Source: a virus. From it: a DNA stretch of 38,260 nt. Below, piece after piece: positions 20,335 through 29,341 of this stretch; the stretch's first letter is position 1; every line of letters starts with the position of its first letter. Made by a program: the position numbers and the translations under genes. The DNA lies in the IMG/VR virus record IMGVR_UViG_3300043331_000655, positions 1 through 38,260 of that record. One strand, given 5' to 3'. The notes under the pieces are model-generated. The model saw only the letters and a program-made list of their open reading frames with translations, was not told where the DNA came from and did not search any database.

Positions 20335-21804
20335 ATGAAGCGGCTGCTACTGCTTCTCTTCGCATTGGCCGGTATCGCTCTCGCGCAGCCGGCCTTTACC
20401 TCTTCGAACGCCACCAAGCTCAAGGGAAAGCCGATGATCGGCACACCCGTCGACGGCGAGTCGTGGTGTCTCGACGCGGCCAACAACCGCTACATCCCGT
20501 GCTCGGGAGGAGGAGGAGGCGGCGGCGTCACCGACGCGCAACTGCAGGCGAATGCGCGCCTGTATTGCCCCGATTCCGGCGCGAACGATACCTATAGCTG
20601 CACCACTTCACCCGCGATCACGGCGCTCACCACCGGCATGGCGGTTTACGTAAAGCTAAACACCGCCAATACCGGAGCGGCCACCGTCGACGTCGATGCG
20701 GGCGGCGCGCTCGCCGCGAAAGCCATCAAGCTCATCGACGGCGCCACCGACCCGGACGATGGACTGCTGGCCGCGGGCGCAACCTACCAGCTCATCTACG
20801 ACGGTTCGGTGTTCCGCGTGAACGCCCACCTCGACACCGACAGCGAGAATGCAACCAGCTTTGACAGCATCCCTCTCTCGGGAACGCCGACCGATGGACA
20901 GACCTGGTGTCTGGCTACGGGCGGGGCCTCGTATGAACCCTGCACGCCTCCGACAGTCGATCTGACCAGCGCGCAGCTTCAGGCGAATTCGAGATTGTAT
21001 TGCGCCGATGCGGGCGCAAGCGATGCCTATAGCTGCACGACCACTCCAACCATCGCCGCATTGACAACCGGCATGGCGGTTTACGTAAAAGTAAACACGA
21101 CCAACACGGGCGCGGCGACCGTCGACATCGACGGCGGCGGCGCACTCGCGGCGAAAGCGATCAAGAAGCAGGACGGCTCGACCGACCCTGCAGACGGCGA
21201 TCTGATCGCGGGCAACACCTACCTGCTGATCTACGACGGCGCCGCGTTCCGCCTGAACACGGTTCGCACGATGCTGCAATACGTCGGCTACACGCCCGGA
21301 GTCTGCCAGAACACCACCGCAAGCCTCGGGTTTTCGCTGCCGGCGTCGAATCCGGCAGTAGCCGCTTGTGTAACCGGCGACAATTTGCAATTCGGCGTGG
21401 CGCAGTTTGCGGACGGCGGAAGCGCATTAAGCGTGCAGGGCAACTTTTACCTGCCTGCCGACTGGATCACGGGCCTGGTGCTGGTAGGCAAGTGGCGCAC
21501 CTCGGAGACATCCGGCAGTGTCGTGTGGCAGGTGCAGACGGCGTGCGTAGCCGATGGAGAGACGGCCGGCAATGGAGGAACGGGCGGCCCTTCGTGGAAC
21601 ACGGCCTCGACCGCCACCGACGCGGCCAAAGGCACGGCAAACCAGTTGAACGATTTCATCGTTTCGAGCGTAACCGTCACCGGCTGCGCGGCTGGCGAGC
21701 AACTCTATTTCAAGTTTCTGCGCGATCCGGACCACGCATCGGACAGTCTCGCCGCGACCGCGGAGCTGGTGAGCCTCACCTTCGCCTACCGGCGCACGAT
21801 TTAA
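20335..21804 (+). CDS. Tail-fibre-like protein with Sec signal peptide, two repeated units
   Basis: A 489-residue protein from ATG 20335, nine bases after GAGGGGA. Residues 1-17 (MKRLLLLLFALAGIALA) form a complete signal peptide with an A-L-A cleavage site before Gln18. Two repeated units follow: a Cys motif (GTPVDGESWCLDAANNRYIP-C, then GTPTDGQTWCLA) and a beta domain (ALTTGMAVYVKLNTANTGAA, TVDVDAGGALAAKAIK) at about 66-164 and 208-309. This beta domain is frequent in phage fibres. Residues about 320-489 form a separate C-terminal beta domain. Paired cysteines and export signal suggest an extracytoplasmic protein, which is odd for a virion part. Confidence 0.75.
   Translation: MKRLLLLLFALAGIALAQPAFTSSNATKLKGKPMIGTPVDGESWCLDAANNRYIPCSGGGGGGGVTDAQLQANARLYCPDSGANDTYSCTTSPAITALTTGMAVYVKLNTANTGAATVDVDAGGALAAKAIKLIDGATDPDDGLLAAGATYQLIYDGSVFRVNAHLDTDSENATSFDSIPLSGTPTDGQTWCLATGGASYEPCTPPTVDLTSAQLQANSRLYCADAGASDAYSCTTTPTIAALTTGMAVYVKVNTTNTGAATVDIDGGGALAAKAIKKQDGSTDPADGDLIAGNTYLLIYDGAAFRLNTVRTMLQYVGYTPGVCQNTTASLGFSLPASNPAVAACVTGDNLQFGVAQFADGGSALSVQGNFYLPADWITGLVLVGKWRTSETSGSVVWQVQTACVADGETAGNGGTGGPSWNTASTATDAAKGTANQLNDFIVSSVTVTGCAAGEQLYFKFLRDPDHASDSLAATAELVSLTFAYRRTI
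20401..20944. repeat. Fibre module repeat, copy 1
   Basis: About 540 bases that match 23811-24357 closely at the DNA level, including the identical 38-base stretch starting GCGAACGATACCTATAGCTG. A more diverged third copy occupies about 20881-21265. The copies are in the same orientation. Confidence 0.85.
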
Positions 21805-21808
21805 CCAC

Positions 21809-22048
21809 ATGGCAGATTTCCGCAATTTCGACATCAACTACCTGGGCACCGCGGGGCGCAACGTGCATCAGTTTGCCCTGAGCGCAACGGTCCACGATTC
21901 GCAGTCGGGCGAGCAGCTCGCCGACGTGACGGGCGCGAACCGGGAAGTGTTCGTCTTCAACACGACGGTTTCTCTCGACTCCACGCAGCGCAGGGAGCTG
22001 GTCGAGGCGATCGCAACCTACCTCCTCTACAAAAAGGCAGGAATGTAA
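21809..22048 (+). CDS. Small hypothetical tail-region protein
   Basis: A 79-residue protein from ATG 21809, four bases after the previous stop. It reads MADFRNFDINYLGTAGRNVH, then a strand-rich centre and a C-terminal helix (STQRRELVEAIATYLLYKKA). No signal peptide or motif is seen. It lies between two large surface-type genes and its stop is directly adjacent to the next GTG, so it is co-translated with them. It may be a connector or chaperone. Confidence 0.55.
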   Translation: MADFRNFDINYLGTAGRNVHQFALSATVHDSQSGEQLADVTGANREVFVFNTTVSLDSTQRRELVEAIATYLLYKKAGM

Positions 22049-23461
22049 GTGGCAGACTATTACGTCCGAAAAACCGGATCGGACAGCAACGGCGGAACCT
22101 CGCCCGCCGATGCATGGCTGACCGTTACGAAGGCACTGACAACGATCTCGGGCGGCGGTCATAACGTGTACGTCGGCGCGGGGACCTACCGCGAGACTGT
22201 GACGCCGAATTTCACGGCAACGTCGAACATTAACATCATTGGCGACGTAACCGGACAGTACACGGGAGATTCCGGCAGGGTCATCATCACCGGATTCACG
22301 ACCGATGACAAGACCGCGCCGAGCGCAACGGCAACGCTAACTTTGACCAGTCGCCGTTATCTGACCTGGAAGAACTTTCTAATCGTTGGCTCGCAAACGG
22401 CGGCTCTGTTGGCGACAATTCGAGACTGCACATTCCAGGACTGCTGTTTCCTTCCGGGGAACCATGTGAATAACGTGGCTATTGTGAATCTAACGGGAAC
22501 GGTTGATGTGGACGCCGCGGTGCTCTTTGAGCGGTGCGTCTTCTTCAATCCGGTTGCCAGTACCGTTGTAAACACACTTCCGACCTCGACAACAGCGGAT
22601 TACAACGCCGGCATCAGTTACAAAAACTGCCTGTTCCTGGGTGCGCAGCTCAACGTCGGCGGCTCCGGGGCAAACTCATTCAAGGGCGGCGGGGTAGCCG
22701 CGTGGAATTGCACCTTTTTTGGAGCACTCCCGGTAAGCGTTCCCGGCTCGACGATCTCAACTTCAATCCCCTGCACGATTTACAACTCCGTCGTCTTGGC
22801 AAGCAGCACGGCCCTTTCTGCTGGCACCTCGGGACAGTTGATCGAAGATTACAACGTCTTGCACGCGCCAACGGCGAGGACCAACGTAACGGCAGGCAGC
22901 AACAGCATCTCCAGCCGCAACTACGCACTGATGTTTTCGCTTTGCGACTGGCTGTGGAAAATGCAGCCGCGGCCGTTCCTGATGCCGATGGACGGCTCGC
23001 CGTTCCTCGCGTTCGGCGCGCAGGCAAGTGGTCCCACGGAGGACATTCTAGGTGCAAGCCGTCCCTCGGGTGGAGCTTCAACCAGCTATGCGGTAGGCGC
23101 ATTCGAGCGCGGCAAGATCGCGACCCGGGAAACATCCACCGTCTACACAGGCGGCGGCTCGGCGTACAAACTCACCGGACCCGGCTATCACGATTTCACG
23201 CTCGGGGTGGATGCGGCGAGCACCACCGTATCGGTTCGGGCGCGCTACGACACAAACCACGGCACGACGAACAAGCCGCAGATTGCGGTGCTGAACGGCG
23301 GCGGGTGCGGCGTGTCCGATGCGACAGCCACGATGACGGATGCCGCCGATACCTGGGAGGAGCTGCAACTGAACTTCACTCCGACCTCTAAAGGCGTTGT
23401 GACCATCCGGCTCATCAGCCGATCTGCGGCCGGCGACGGCATCGCTCTATTCGACGCATAA
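22049..23461 (+). CDS. Right-handed beta-helix tail-spike-like protein
   Basis: A 470-residue protein from GTG 22049, with AGGCAGGA upstream. It opens with YYVRKTGSDSNGGTSPADAW and LTVTKALTTISGGGHNVYVG, the common entry to pectate-lyase-like right-handed beta helices. Repeating strands with stacked Cys and Asn follow (IRDCTFQDCCFLPGNHVNNV, FERCVFFNP, YKNCLFLGA, WNCTFFGA). Residues about 340-470 form a C-terminal beta sandwich resembling a carbohydrate-binding module. There is no signal peptide. It probably binds or degrades cell-surface polysaccharide. Confidence 0.7.
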   Translation: MADYYVRKTGSDSNGGTSPADAWLTVTKALTTISGGGHNVYVGAGTYRETVTPNFTATSNINIIGDVTGQYTGDSGRVIITGFTTDDKTAPSATATLTLTSRRYLTWKNFLIVGSQTAALLATIRDCTFQDCCFLPGNHVNNVAIVNLTGTVDVDAAVLFERCVFFNPVASTVVNTLPTSTTADYNAGISYKNCLFLGAQLNVGGSGANSFKGGGVAAWNCTFFGALPVSVPGSTISTSIPCTIYNSVVLASSTALSAGTSGQLIEDYNVLHAPTARTNVTAGSNSISSRNYALMFSLCDWLWKMQPRPFLMPMDGSPFLAFGAQASGPTEDILGASRPSGGASTSYAVGAFERGKIATRETSTVYTGGGSAYKLTGPGYHDFTLGVDAASTTVSVRARYDTNHGTTNKPQIAVLNGGGCGVSDATATMTDAADTWEELQLNFTPTSKGVVTIRLISRSAAGDGIALFDA

Positions 23462-23513
23462 CACTATGGCACAGCTTCCTACGAAAGTGACCCGCGAATA
23501 GAGGGTATCCCCA

Positions 23514-23696
23514 ATGGCGATGACATTCGATTACTGGCGGAACGGAGAGCCGGCCTCGGTCGCGCAGCCGACCGCGCTCGCCGACTACTGGCGCAACGGA
23601 GAACCGGGCGAATTCTTCTACACGGCGGGCGGCGGCGGCGCGCCCGATGATCCCGATCCGGTTCCCGCCATCATCAATATTCCGCAGTTGTTTTAA
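23514..23696 (+). CDS. Small protein with two YWRNGEP repeats
   Basis: A 60-residue protein from ATG 23514, eight bases after GAGGG. FDYWRNGEPASV is repeated as ADYWRNGEPGEFF, followed by a Gly-rich then Pro/Asp-rich tail. Short proteins with an F/Y-x-Y-W-x-x-G-x-P motif are seen among phage tail genes. An 11-codon mini-frame (MAQLPTKVTRE) at 23466-23501 precedes it and may be a leader or a relic. Confidence 0.5.
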   Translation: MAMTFDYWRNGEPASVAQPTALADYWRNGEPGEFFYTAGGGGAPDDPDPVPAIINIPQLF

Positions 23697-23742
23697 GCTC
23701 GCCGCGTTTCAGCCTTCGGCTTCGAGCGGGCGATTCCCCGGC

Positions 23743-25575
23743 GTGGTAAAACGCCTTCTTTTTCTAATCCTGCTTGCGTCGGCAAGCCTCCCGGCACAGA
23801 TTGCGCTGCAATCGACCAACGCGAACAAGTTCAAGGGCAAGCCGCTGATCGGCACACCCGTCGACGGCGAGACATGGTGTCTCGATTCGGCGAATAACCG
23901 CTACATCCCGTGCTCGACGGGCGCGGGCGCTTCCGGCGTAACCGACGCGCAGTTGCAGGCCAATGCCCGCCTGTACTGTCCTGACTCCGGGGCGAACGAT
24001 ACCTATAGCTGCACCACTTCACCCGCGATTACGGCGCTCACCACCGGCATGGCGGTTTACCTGAAGGTCAACACCACCAATACGGGCGCGGCCACCGTCG
24101 ATATCGACAACGGCGGCGCGCTGGCCGCGAAAGCCATCAAACTCGCCGATGGAACGACAGACCCATCGGACGGGCTGTTCGTCGCGGGGAACACCTACCA
24201 GCTCCTCTATGACGGCAGCGTGTTCCGCACGGCCGCACACGCCGATACCGACAGCGAGAATGCGACCAGCTTCGATGGAATTCCGCTCTCGGGAACGCCC
24301 ACGGAGGGACAGACCTGGTGTCTGGCTGCAGGCGGCACTGAGTACGAGCCCTGCACCGGGGGCGCAGGTCTGACGTTCCAGCAGGAAGGCGTCACCGAGG
24401 GATCGCCGCGGGCCACGCTCGATGCTCTCGACGGCTACGGCATCACGCGCATCTTCAACGACACCGGCTCCAAGATGACCGATCAGATCGCGGTGAACGA
24501 TGCCGTGATTCTGTCGCGCACACAGGCGCAGTCGGGCGCCGATCACGTTGTCGCGGTGACCAGCTCGGGCACCGACACCTACACCGGCACGCTCTCGCCC
24601 GCGCTTGCCGCCTATCCGACAACCAGCGGAATGCGCATCGTGTTCACGCCGGACACGACGGCTTCCGGGGCAAGCTCTCTCAATCTGCACAGCCTCGGGG
24701 CACTGGGGATTTACGAATCCGATGGAACGACGAACGCGACTCTCACCGAAGATCAGACCTACGAGCTGGTGTTTGAAGCCACCGGCACGGATCGCTGGAA
24801 GAAGTTTGCGGGCACCAGCGCGGGCAGCACATCGACCACGGACGCGTTCGCATCGCTGCCCACCTGCGACGCATCGGCGGATGGCGCGGTGTACCACTTC
24901 ACGAATTCCCCCTACCTCGACACGGCCACCTGCGACGGCAGCTCGTGGACGTATCTTTATCGCGGGATGCAGGCGTACCCGGCGACGCTCGCCGATTTCA
25001 CGGCCTTCGGCACAGGCGGTTCGGCAACCCAAGCCAACGGCTATATCCGCATGGTGGGCGCAACCGGCGCAGGAAACTCAATGGTGGGCTACCAGAAGGC
25101 CGTACCCGGCGCGTCGTACTCGATCATCGCGACATTCGAGACTCTGAGCGTGAATCACGCCTTACTTAACTGCGGAGTGGGTTGGAAGGTCACCGCAGAC
25201 GGCAAGACGATGATGGCCTATCAAGCCTTTGTCTCTTACACGGGCACATCCGGCATCTCCGTCCAAAGCCTGTACGCGGGAGCGGACTGGGCCGTCGTCA
25301 GCGCGTCGAACGCAACCGCGATCGGCACCAATCCCCGCCTTGTCGGGCCTGTCACCGTGAAGCTCGACGATAACAGCACCAACCGGCAGATCAGCTTCAG
25401 CCTGGACAGGGGCGTCAATTGGACGCTCTGGCATTCAGAGACAAGCGGAGCGGCGGGCAATTTCTCGGGTGGGGCGCCGACGCAGGTTTTCTTCGGCTGC
25501 AACACGCGCACATCGGCGAACGTGGCGCCCATGATGGCGCTCATTTCCTGGGAACAAGGGGCGACGACGCAGTAG
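23743..25575 (+). CDS. Tail-fibre-like protein with Sec signal peptide
   Basis: A 610-residue protein. GTG 23743 is chosen because it gives a complete signal peptide (MVKRLLFLILLASASLPA, cleavage before Gln19); the longer frame would bury it. It shares with the 20335 gene the Cys motif (GTPVDGETWCLDSANNRYIP-C) and the beta domain at about 66-165, then the half unit GTPTEGQTWCLAAGG. A second, diverged beta domain spans about 268-355. Residues about 410-610 look like a concanavalin/LamG-type sandwich. It is probably an exported adhesin or carbohydrate-binding fibre. No good ribosome-binding site is seen. Confidence 0.7.
   Translation: MVKRLLFLILLASASLPAQIALQSTNANKFKGKPLIGTPVDGETWCLDSANNRYIPCSTGAGASGVTDAQLQANARLYCPDSGANDTYSCTTSPAITALTTGMAVYLKVNTTNTGAATVDIDNGGALAAKAIKLADGTTDPSDGLFVAGNTYQLLYDGSVFRTAAHADTDSENATSFDGIPLSGTPTEGQTWCLAAGGTEYEPCTGGAGLTFQQEGVTEGSPRATLDALDGYGITRIFNDTGSKMTDQIAVNDAVILSRTQAQSGADHVVAVTSSGTDTYTGTLSPALAAYPTTSGMRIVFTPDTTASGASSLNLHSLGALGIYESDGTTNATLTEDQTYELVFEATGTDRWKKFAGTSAGSTSTTDAFASLPTCDASADGAVYHFTNSPYLDTATCDGSSWTYLYRGMQAYPATLADFTAFGTGGSATQANGYIRMVGATGAGNSMVGYQKAVPGASYSIIATFETLSVNHALLNCGVGWKVTADGKTMMAYQAFVSYTGTSGISVQSLYAGADWAVVSASNATAIGTNPRLVGPVTVKLDDNSTNRQISFSLDRGVNWTLWHSETSGAAGNFSGGAPTQVFFGCNTRTSANVAPMMALISWEQGATTQ
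23811..24357. repeat. Fibre module repeat, copy 2
   Basis: Matches 20401-20944 in the same orientation, beginning at the AACAAGTTCAAGGGCAAGCC region and ending at the codons for EYEPCT. High nucleotide likeness at silent positions points to a recent duplication or to ongoing gene conversion. Confidence 0.85.
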
Positions 25576-25576
25576 C

Positions 25577-28500
25577 ATGAAGCGCGCTCTTTTCCTTCTC
25601 GCACTGGTTCCCTCGCTGTGGGCGGGGACATCTCTCACCCTGCCTGCCGAAAAGACAGGAACGGCTTCGTTGAGCTGCCAGGCCGGAGAAACCTGCTCTG
25701 GGACTTCCTTCACGAACGCCGCGTCGTTCCGCATCGAGTTCAGGGCGAAGAACCTCACCCGCGCGACATCCGGCAATCCATATGCCTACGTGGTGCAGGT
25801 TCCAAACGTAATGCACTTCGTCTTGCAGCGGCCTGATTACGGCACCAACGCCGGGTGCCTCACTGGACCAGGCTCCGCGATGCGCGAAGACAACATTCCC
25901 GAAACAATGGACATCGAAGTCAGGATGCAGCGCGTCGTGACCTCGGCAGGGTCTGGTTACTACACCTGCGAGATATGGAACATCGAGCCCGCTGACGGGC
26001 CGGCGTTACTCACCTCCCTGCGGGTGCCAACGAGCGGCACGACAACGATGTCAGCGGTACCGAGCGGAACGGTAACGATCGGGCCGAACTGCACCCCCGG
26101 CGCTGTATGCGGTGGGGCGGCTGGCTACGGCGTCGACCTCGCATATCTCAGGATTTTCTCGACCGCGGTGGATATGGGAAGCATCCCGCCCGCCGCTTCG
26201 GTAAAGGGCGATCTCTTCAATTACGAGTTCACCGGGTCAACGACGGCAGAGCTTGGCGCTGACGATCACGTTGGCCCCGGAGCCACCGCGCGCAACATAA
26301 CCTGGGATGCCGATGTCACCGGCTGCGGCGGCGGCACCGCGCCCTGCACGGTTACCACGCCCACCTACGGGCCTGTGTGCGATGCGGGCGACACCCAGGT
26401 CTTTCGTACCGGCACGAGGATTACAGCGGACGCCTCCGACACCTACGCGCGCAACCTCGAAGACAGCGGCGCCATTACCTACGCCTGGAACCTCGATGAA
26501 TTCCCTGCAGGCTCGAATCCGCTATTCGTCGACAACGACACCGACGATGTGACGGTCAGTGTCGAAAACACCGTGTTCGGCCAGTACGTGCTGCGCGCGA
26601 AAGTCACCGACAGCGCCAGCCTGGAGTCGACCTCCTGCACGGTGACGCATGGCGCAGTGGCCTATAACAGCGACGGCATCGTGATCTATCCTCCGGACAC
26701 GCCCGATGCAGTCGAGGCGATCGTCGGGCCTCTGATCGCGCCGGGAATGAGCCCTACTTCCTGGATGGATACAGCAGCCACCAGTTCGGCCGATGAATTC
26801 GATGCCATCTGGGGCACGGTGACCAATGCCGACCGCAAGGGGTACTGGGACTACGACGAGGAAAACTGGGGCGGCGGCACGGTCACGATCGCGCAGAGCG
26901 ACACCACCGTCTCGCCGAATCCCGGCACCAAGATGTATTGCGATAGCGGTACCTGCGACTTTCAGGGCACGGTGTGCGCCACCGGCAGCACCTCGCCCAT
27001 CAGCGGCGCAACCGTGATGGTTTCCTATCCGGCTTATCAGGGCGGCGGCGTATCGGCTGTGCAAGGCGGCTATGCCTCGGGCGTGGTTTCAACCAACGGC
27101 GAGAGCGGCTGGCTTTATGCGAGCGTCGCAAGCTGCCAGTCCGATACCGAGATCACCTTGAGCACGGCCTTGAATGTGGGCGCTCCCAAGGGCACCAGCT
27201 TCACCGGGCGCAACTGGAGCTACTTCACGGGAACGCCGAGCCCGATTCTCGCCTGGAGCGCTGCGGGTCCCTCTGCGGTTGATTTCTACGACACCGGCCT
27301 GGCTTATTACGCGATGTACTACCGCACCGGGCTGACCAAGTATCTGACCCGCGCCCGCTACATCGCAGACCGGAACTACACCAACCCGGTATCGATCAAC
27401 AAGGGCCTGCCGTTCCGCCACAACCTGAACGGCACCTATCACCACACCAACGACGGGACGCGGCAGGAATGGCGGGACGTCAACCTGGGCTCCATCGTGA
27501 TCCGCGCGCTAGAGACGGAACTCGGCGACGCGGGCCGCCCGGAATTCTGGACCGGAATCCGGTACGTCTGCGACTACATCGACGAGTCGAACAGCGCGGA
27601 CGGAGCCGGGAACCGCGAGGCGGGCTATGCGCTGGCGTTCCTGTCGATGTGCGCGATGGGAGATCCCGACAACACGCAGCGGGAAGCGTGGCTGACAGTT
27701 CTCGATACCGCGATCGACGGTTTCATGAACACACGCTGCGACGGCTCCACATCGCCGTACCGGGTGTGCCACGGCCGGAACACCAATATCTGGGTCGACC
27801 TGACCTGGGGACAGTTCCCTCCAGCTTTGGGAGGCGTGCGATCCGGCATCTATTACGCGCTCGGACCCACACACGCTACGTACTCGAAATCCAACTGGAA
27901 GGTGCGGCTTACCAACGGGAGCTATACCGCCGAGATGATCAACGGGCCGCTTACGTTCCCCGCCGCGCACCCGCACCACGCCAACTTCCCGATCCAGTTC
28001 GGCCTGGATGGAAAGCTCGGGCCGCTCTGTGTAGGAACCGGCACCGCGCCGAATTTCACCTGCGGCACGACACCGCCGACAACCGCCTATACGACGGGCA
28101 TGGTGATCTCGTTCGTGCCTCCGGTCGCCATCAACAGCACTTCGGGGTTGAACATCAACGTCGACGGCCTGGGCTCGAAGCAGGTGCTGGCGCTCAACGA
28201 CACCACTTTTGGTTTTACAGACTACAGGCTGACGGCGAACGAGCCTGTTGCGCTTTACTACAACGGCACGCGGTGGCAGGTAGTGCCCGTCACGGCCGCT
28301 TTCTATCCCAAGCTGACGCCGGACATGGACGCATCGCTTTCCGACAGCGACGACTTCGGGCGCGCGTTCTACTGGCCGGAATACGTCGATTCGACGCACT
28401 TCAACATCAAGGCGTTCTCGCTGTCGACCGACAGGGACAGCGTGCCCTATGAACCCTGGACCGGCGCGACCGGCGATTACGAATTTCAGCTTGACGGTAC

Positions 28501-29341
28501 TGGGGCCACGGGATCGCGCGTGCAGCCGTTCATGGTGGGGATCATCATGCGCGCGCTGTTCATGGCGCACCGGGCCACCGTGCTCGACGGTTCGCCCAAC
28601 GCCGACGCTGCAACCATGTTGAGCGATGCCGCGCAATGGATCATCGACTATGCCTACGATCCGTTGACGGGCGGGCTGTACTTTGCGCGCCACATGGCCG
28701 GATGCGAACTCGAGAGCGATTACGGCGTGATGCCTGCAACCATTGCAGCGATTCCGGGCGGCTGCCTGTCGGACCTGGGCGGCGCTCGCGGCATGATCGC
28801 CGAAATCACCGGAGCTATGTCGGCCGCCTACCTGCTGGAGACAGACTCGACGCGCAAGGCGGCGATCCGAACCGCCATGCTGCGGTACTGGGGGCACATG
28901 TGGGGGAAATCCGGCTACACCTGCACGGGCGAGTACGCGGCCTACTGCGACGGGGACTACCTCACGCTGGTTGAAGAAACCTACACGTCTGGCGAAAACC
29001 AATACAGAGTGGACAAATACCTCGGTTTCGCGCTCGGCTTCGGCGGCATCTTTTCCTGGCCTTCGGCAGACGCGCACACCGAATATCCGCGCGAGGCGCC
29101 GACGCGAACCGTCAGCATCAGTTTCCGGCTCGGTGACGTAACGGACGCGGACGAAGTGAGGATCACGCTCAAGGATCAGCACGGCACGGAACTCACGCCC
29201 GTCGACTGTGACGCGAGCCCGTGCAGTGTCACGATCCCCGACTATCAGGCGGGGAAATACCAGTTCAAGCTCGCCTACCGGAAGGCAGGCGCAACAGTGG
29301 CAGAGGGCCGCTACCAGCCGCTCGCCAACGTCGACGAATAA
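25577..29341 (+). CDS. Giant secreted multidomain depolymerase-like protein
   Basis: A 1254-residue protein from ATG 25577. Residues 1-16 (MKRALFLLALVPSLWA) are a Sec signal peptide. Residues about 30-220 resemble a LamG-type lectin domain, and about 262-360 a PKD/Ig-like domain (DTYARNLEDSGAITYAWNLD). From about 560 to 1140 alternating helices such as DFYDTGLAYYAMYYRTGLTK and LGSIVIRALETE suggest an (alpha/alpha) toroid of polysaccharide lyases or hydrolases. The fibre-type beta domain (INSTSGLNINVDGLGSKQVL) is inserted at about 815-905. A C-terminal Ig-like domain closes the protein. The role may be degradation of surface polysaccharide. Catalytic residues are not identified. The 3' end overlaps a leftward gene. 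Confidence 0.7.
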   Translation: MKRALFLLALVPSLWAGTSLTLPAEKTGTASLSCQAGETCSGTSFTNAASFRIEFRAKNLTRATSGNPYAYVVQVPNVMHFVLQRPDYGTNAGCLTGPGSAMREDNIPETMDIEVRMQRVVTSAGSGYYTCEIWNIEPADGPALLTSLRVPTSGTTTMSAVPSGTVTIGPNCTPGAVCGGAAGYGVDLAYLRIFSTAVDMGSIPPAASVKGDLFNYEFTGSTTAELGADDHVGPGATARNITWDADVTGCGGGTAPCTVTTPTYGPVCDAGDTQVFRTGTRITADASDTYARNLEDSGAITYAWNLDEFPAGSNPLFVDNDTDDVTVSVENTVFGQYVLRAKVTDSASLESTSCTVTHGAVAYNSDGIVIYPPDTPDAVEAIVGPLIAPGMSPTSWMDTAATSSADEFDAIWGTVTNADRKGYWDYDEENWGGGTVTIAQSDTTVSPNPGTKMYCDSGTCDFQGTVCATGSTSPISGATVMVSYPAYQGGGVSAVQGGYASGVVSTNGESGWLYASVASCQSDTEITLSTALNVGAPKGTSFTGRNWSYFTGTPSPILAWSAAGPSAVDFYDTGLAYYAMYYRTGLTKYLTRARYIADRNYTNPVSINKGLPFRHNLNGTYHHTNDGTRQEWRDVNLGSIVIRALETELGDAGRPEFWTGIRYVCDYIDESNSADGAGNREAGYALAFLSMCAMGDPDNTQREAWLTVLDTAIDGFMNTRCDGSTSPYRVCHGRNTNIWVDLTWGQFPPALGGVRSGIYYALGPTHATYSKSNWKVRLTNGSYTAEMINGPLTFPAAHPHHANFPIQFGLDGKLGPLCVGTGTAPNFTCGTTPPTTAYTTGMVISFVPPVAINSTSGLNINVDGLGSKQVLALNDTTFGFTDYRLTANEPVALYYNGTRWQVVPVTAAFYPKLTPDMDASLSDSDDFGRAFYWPEYVDSTHFNIKAFSLSTDRDSVPYEPWTGATGDYEFQLDGTGATGSRVQPFMVGIIMRALFMAHRATVLDGSPNADAATMLSDAAQWIIDYAYDPLTGGLYFARHMAGCELESDYGVMPATIAAIPGGCLSDLGGARGMIAEITGAMSAAYLLETDSTRKAAIRTAMLRYWGHMWGKSGYTCTGEYAAYCDGDYLTLVEETYTSGENQYRVDKYLGFALGFGGIFSWPSADAHTEYPREAPTRTVSISFRLGDVTDADEVRITLKDQHGTELTPVDCDASPCSVTIPDYQAGKYQFKLAYRKAGATVAEGRYQPLANVDE

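Noticed and set aside
20335-25575. Diversity-generating retroelement for the fibre genes
   Set aside because: No reverse transcriptase or template/variable repeat pair with adenine-specific changes is visible; differences between modules occur at all bases.
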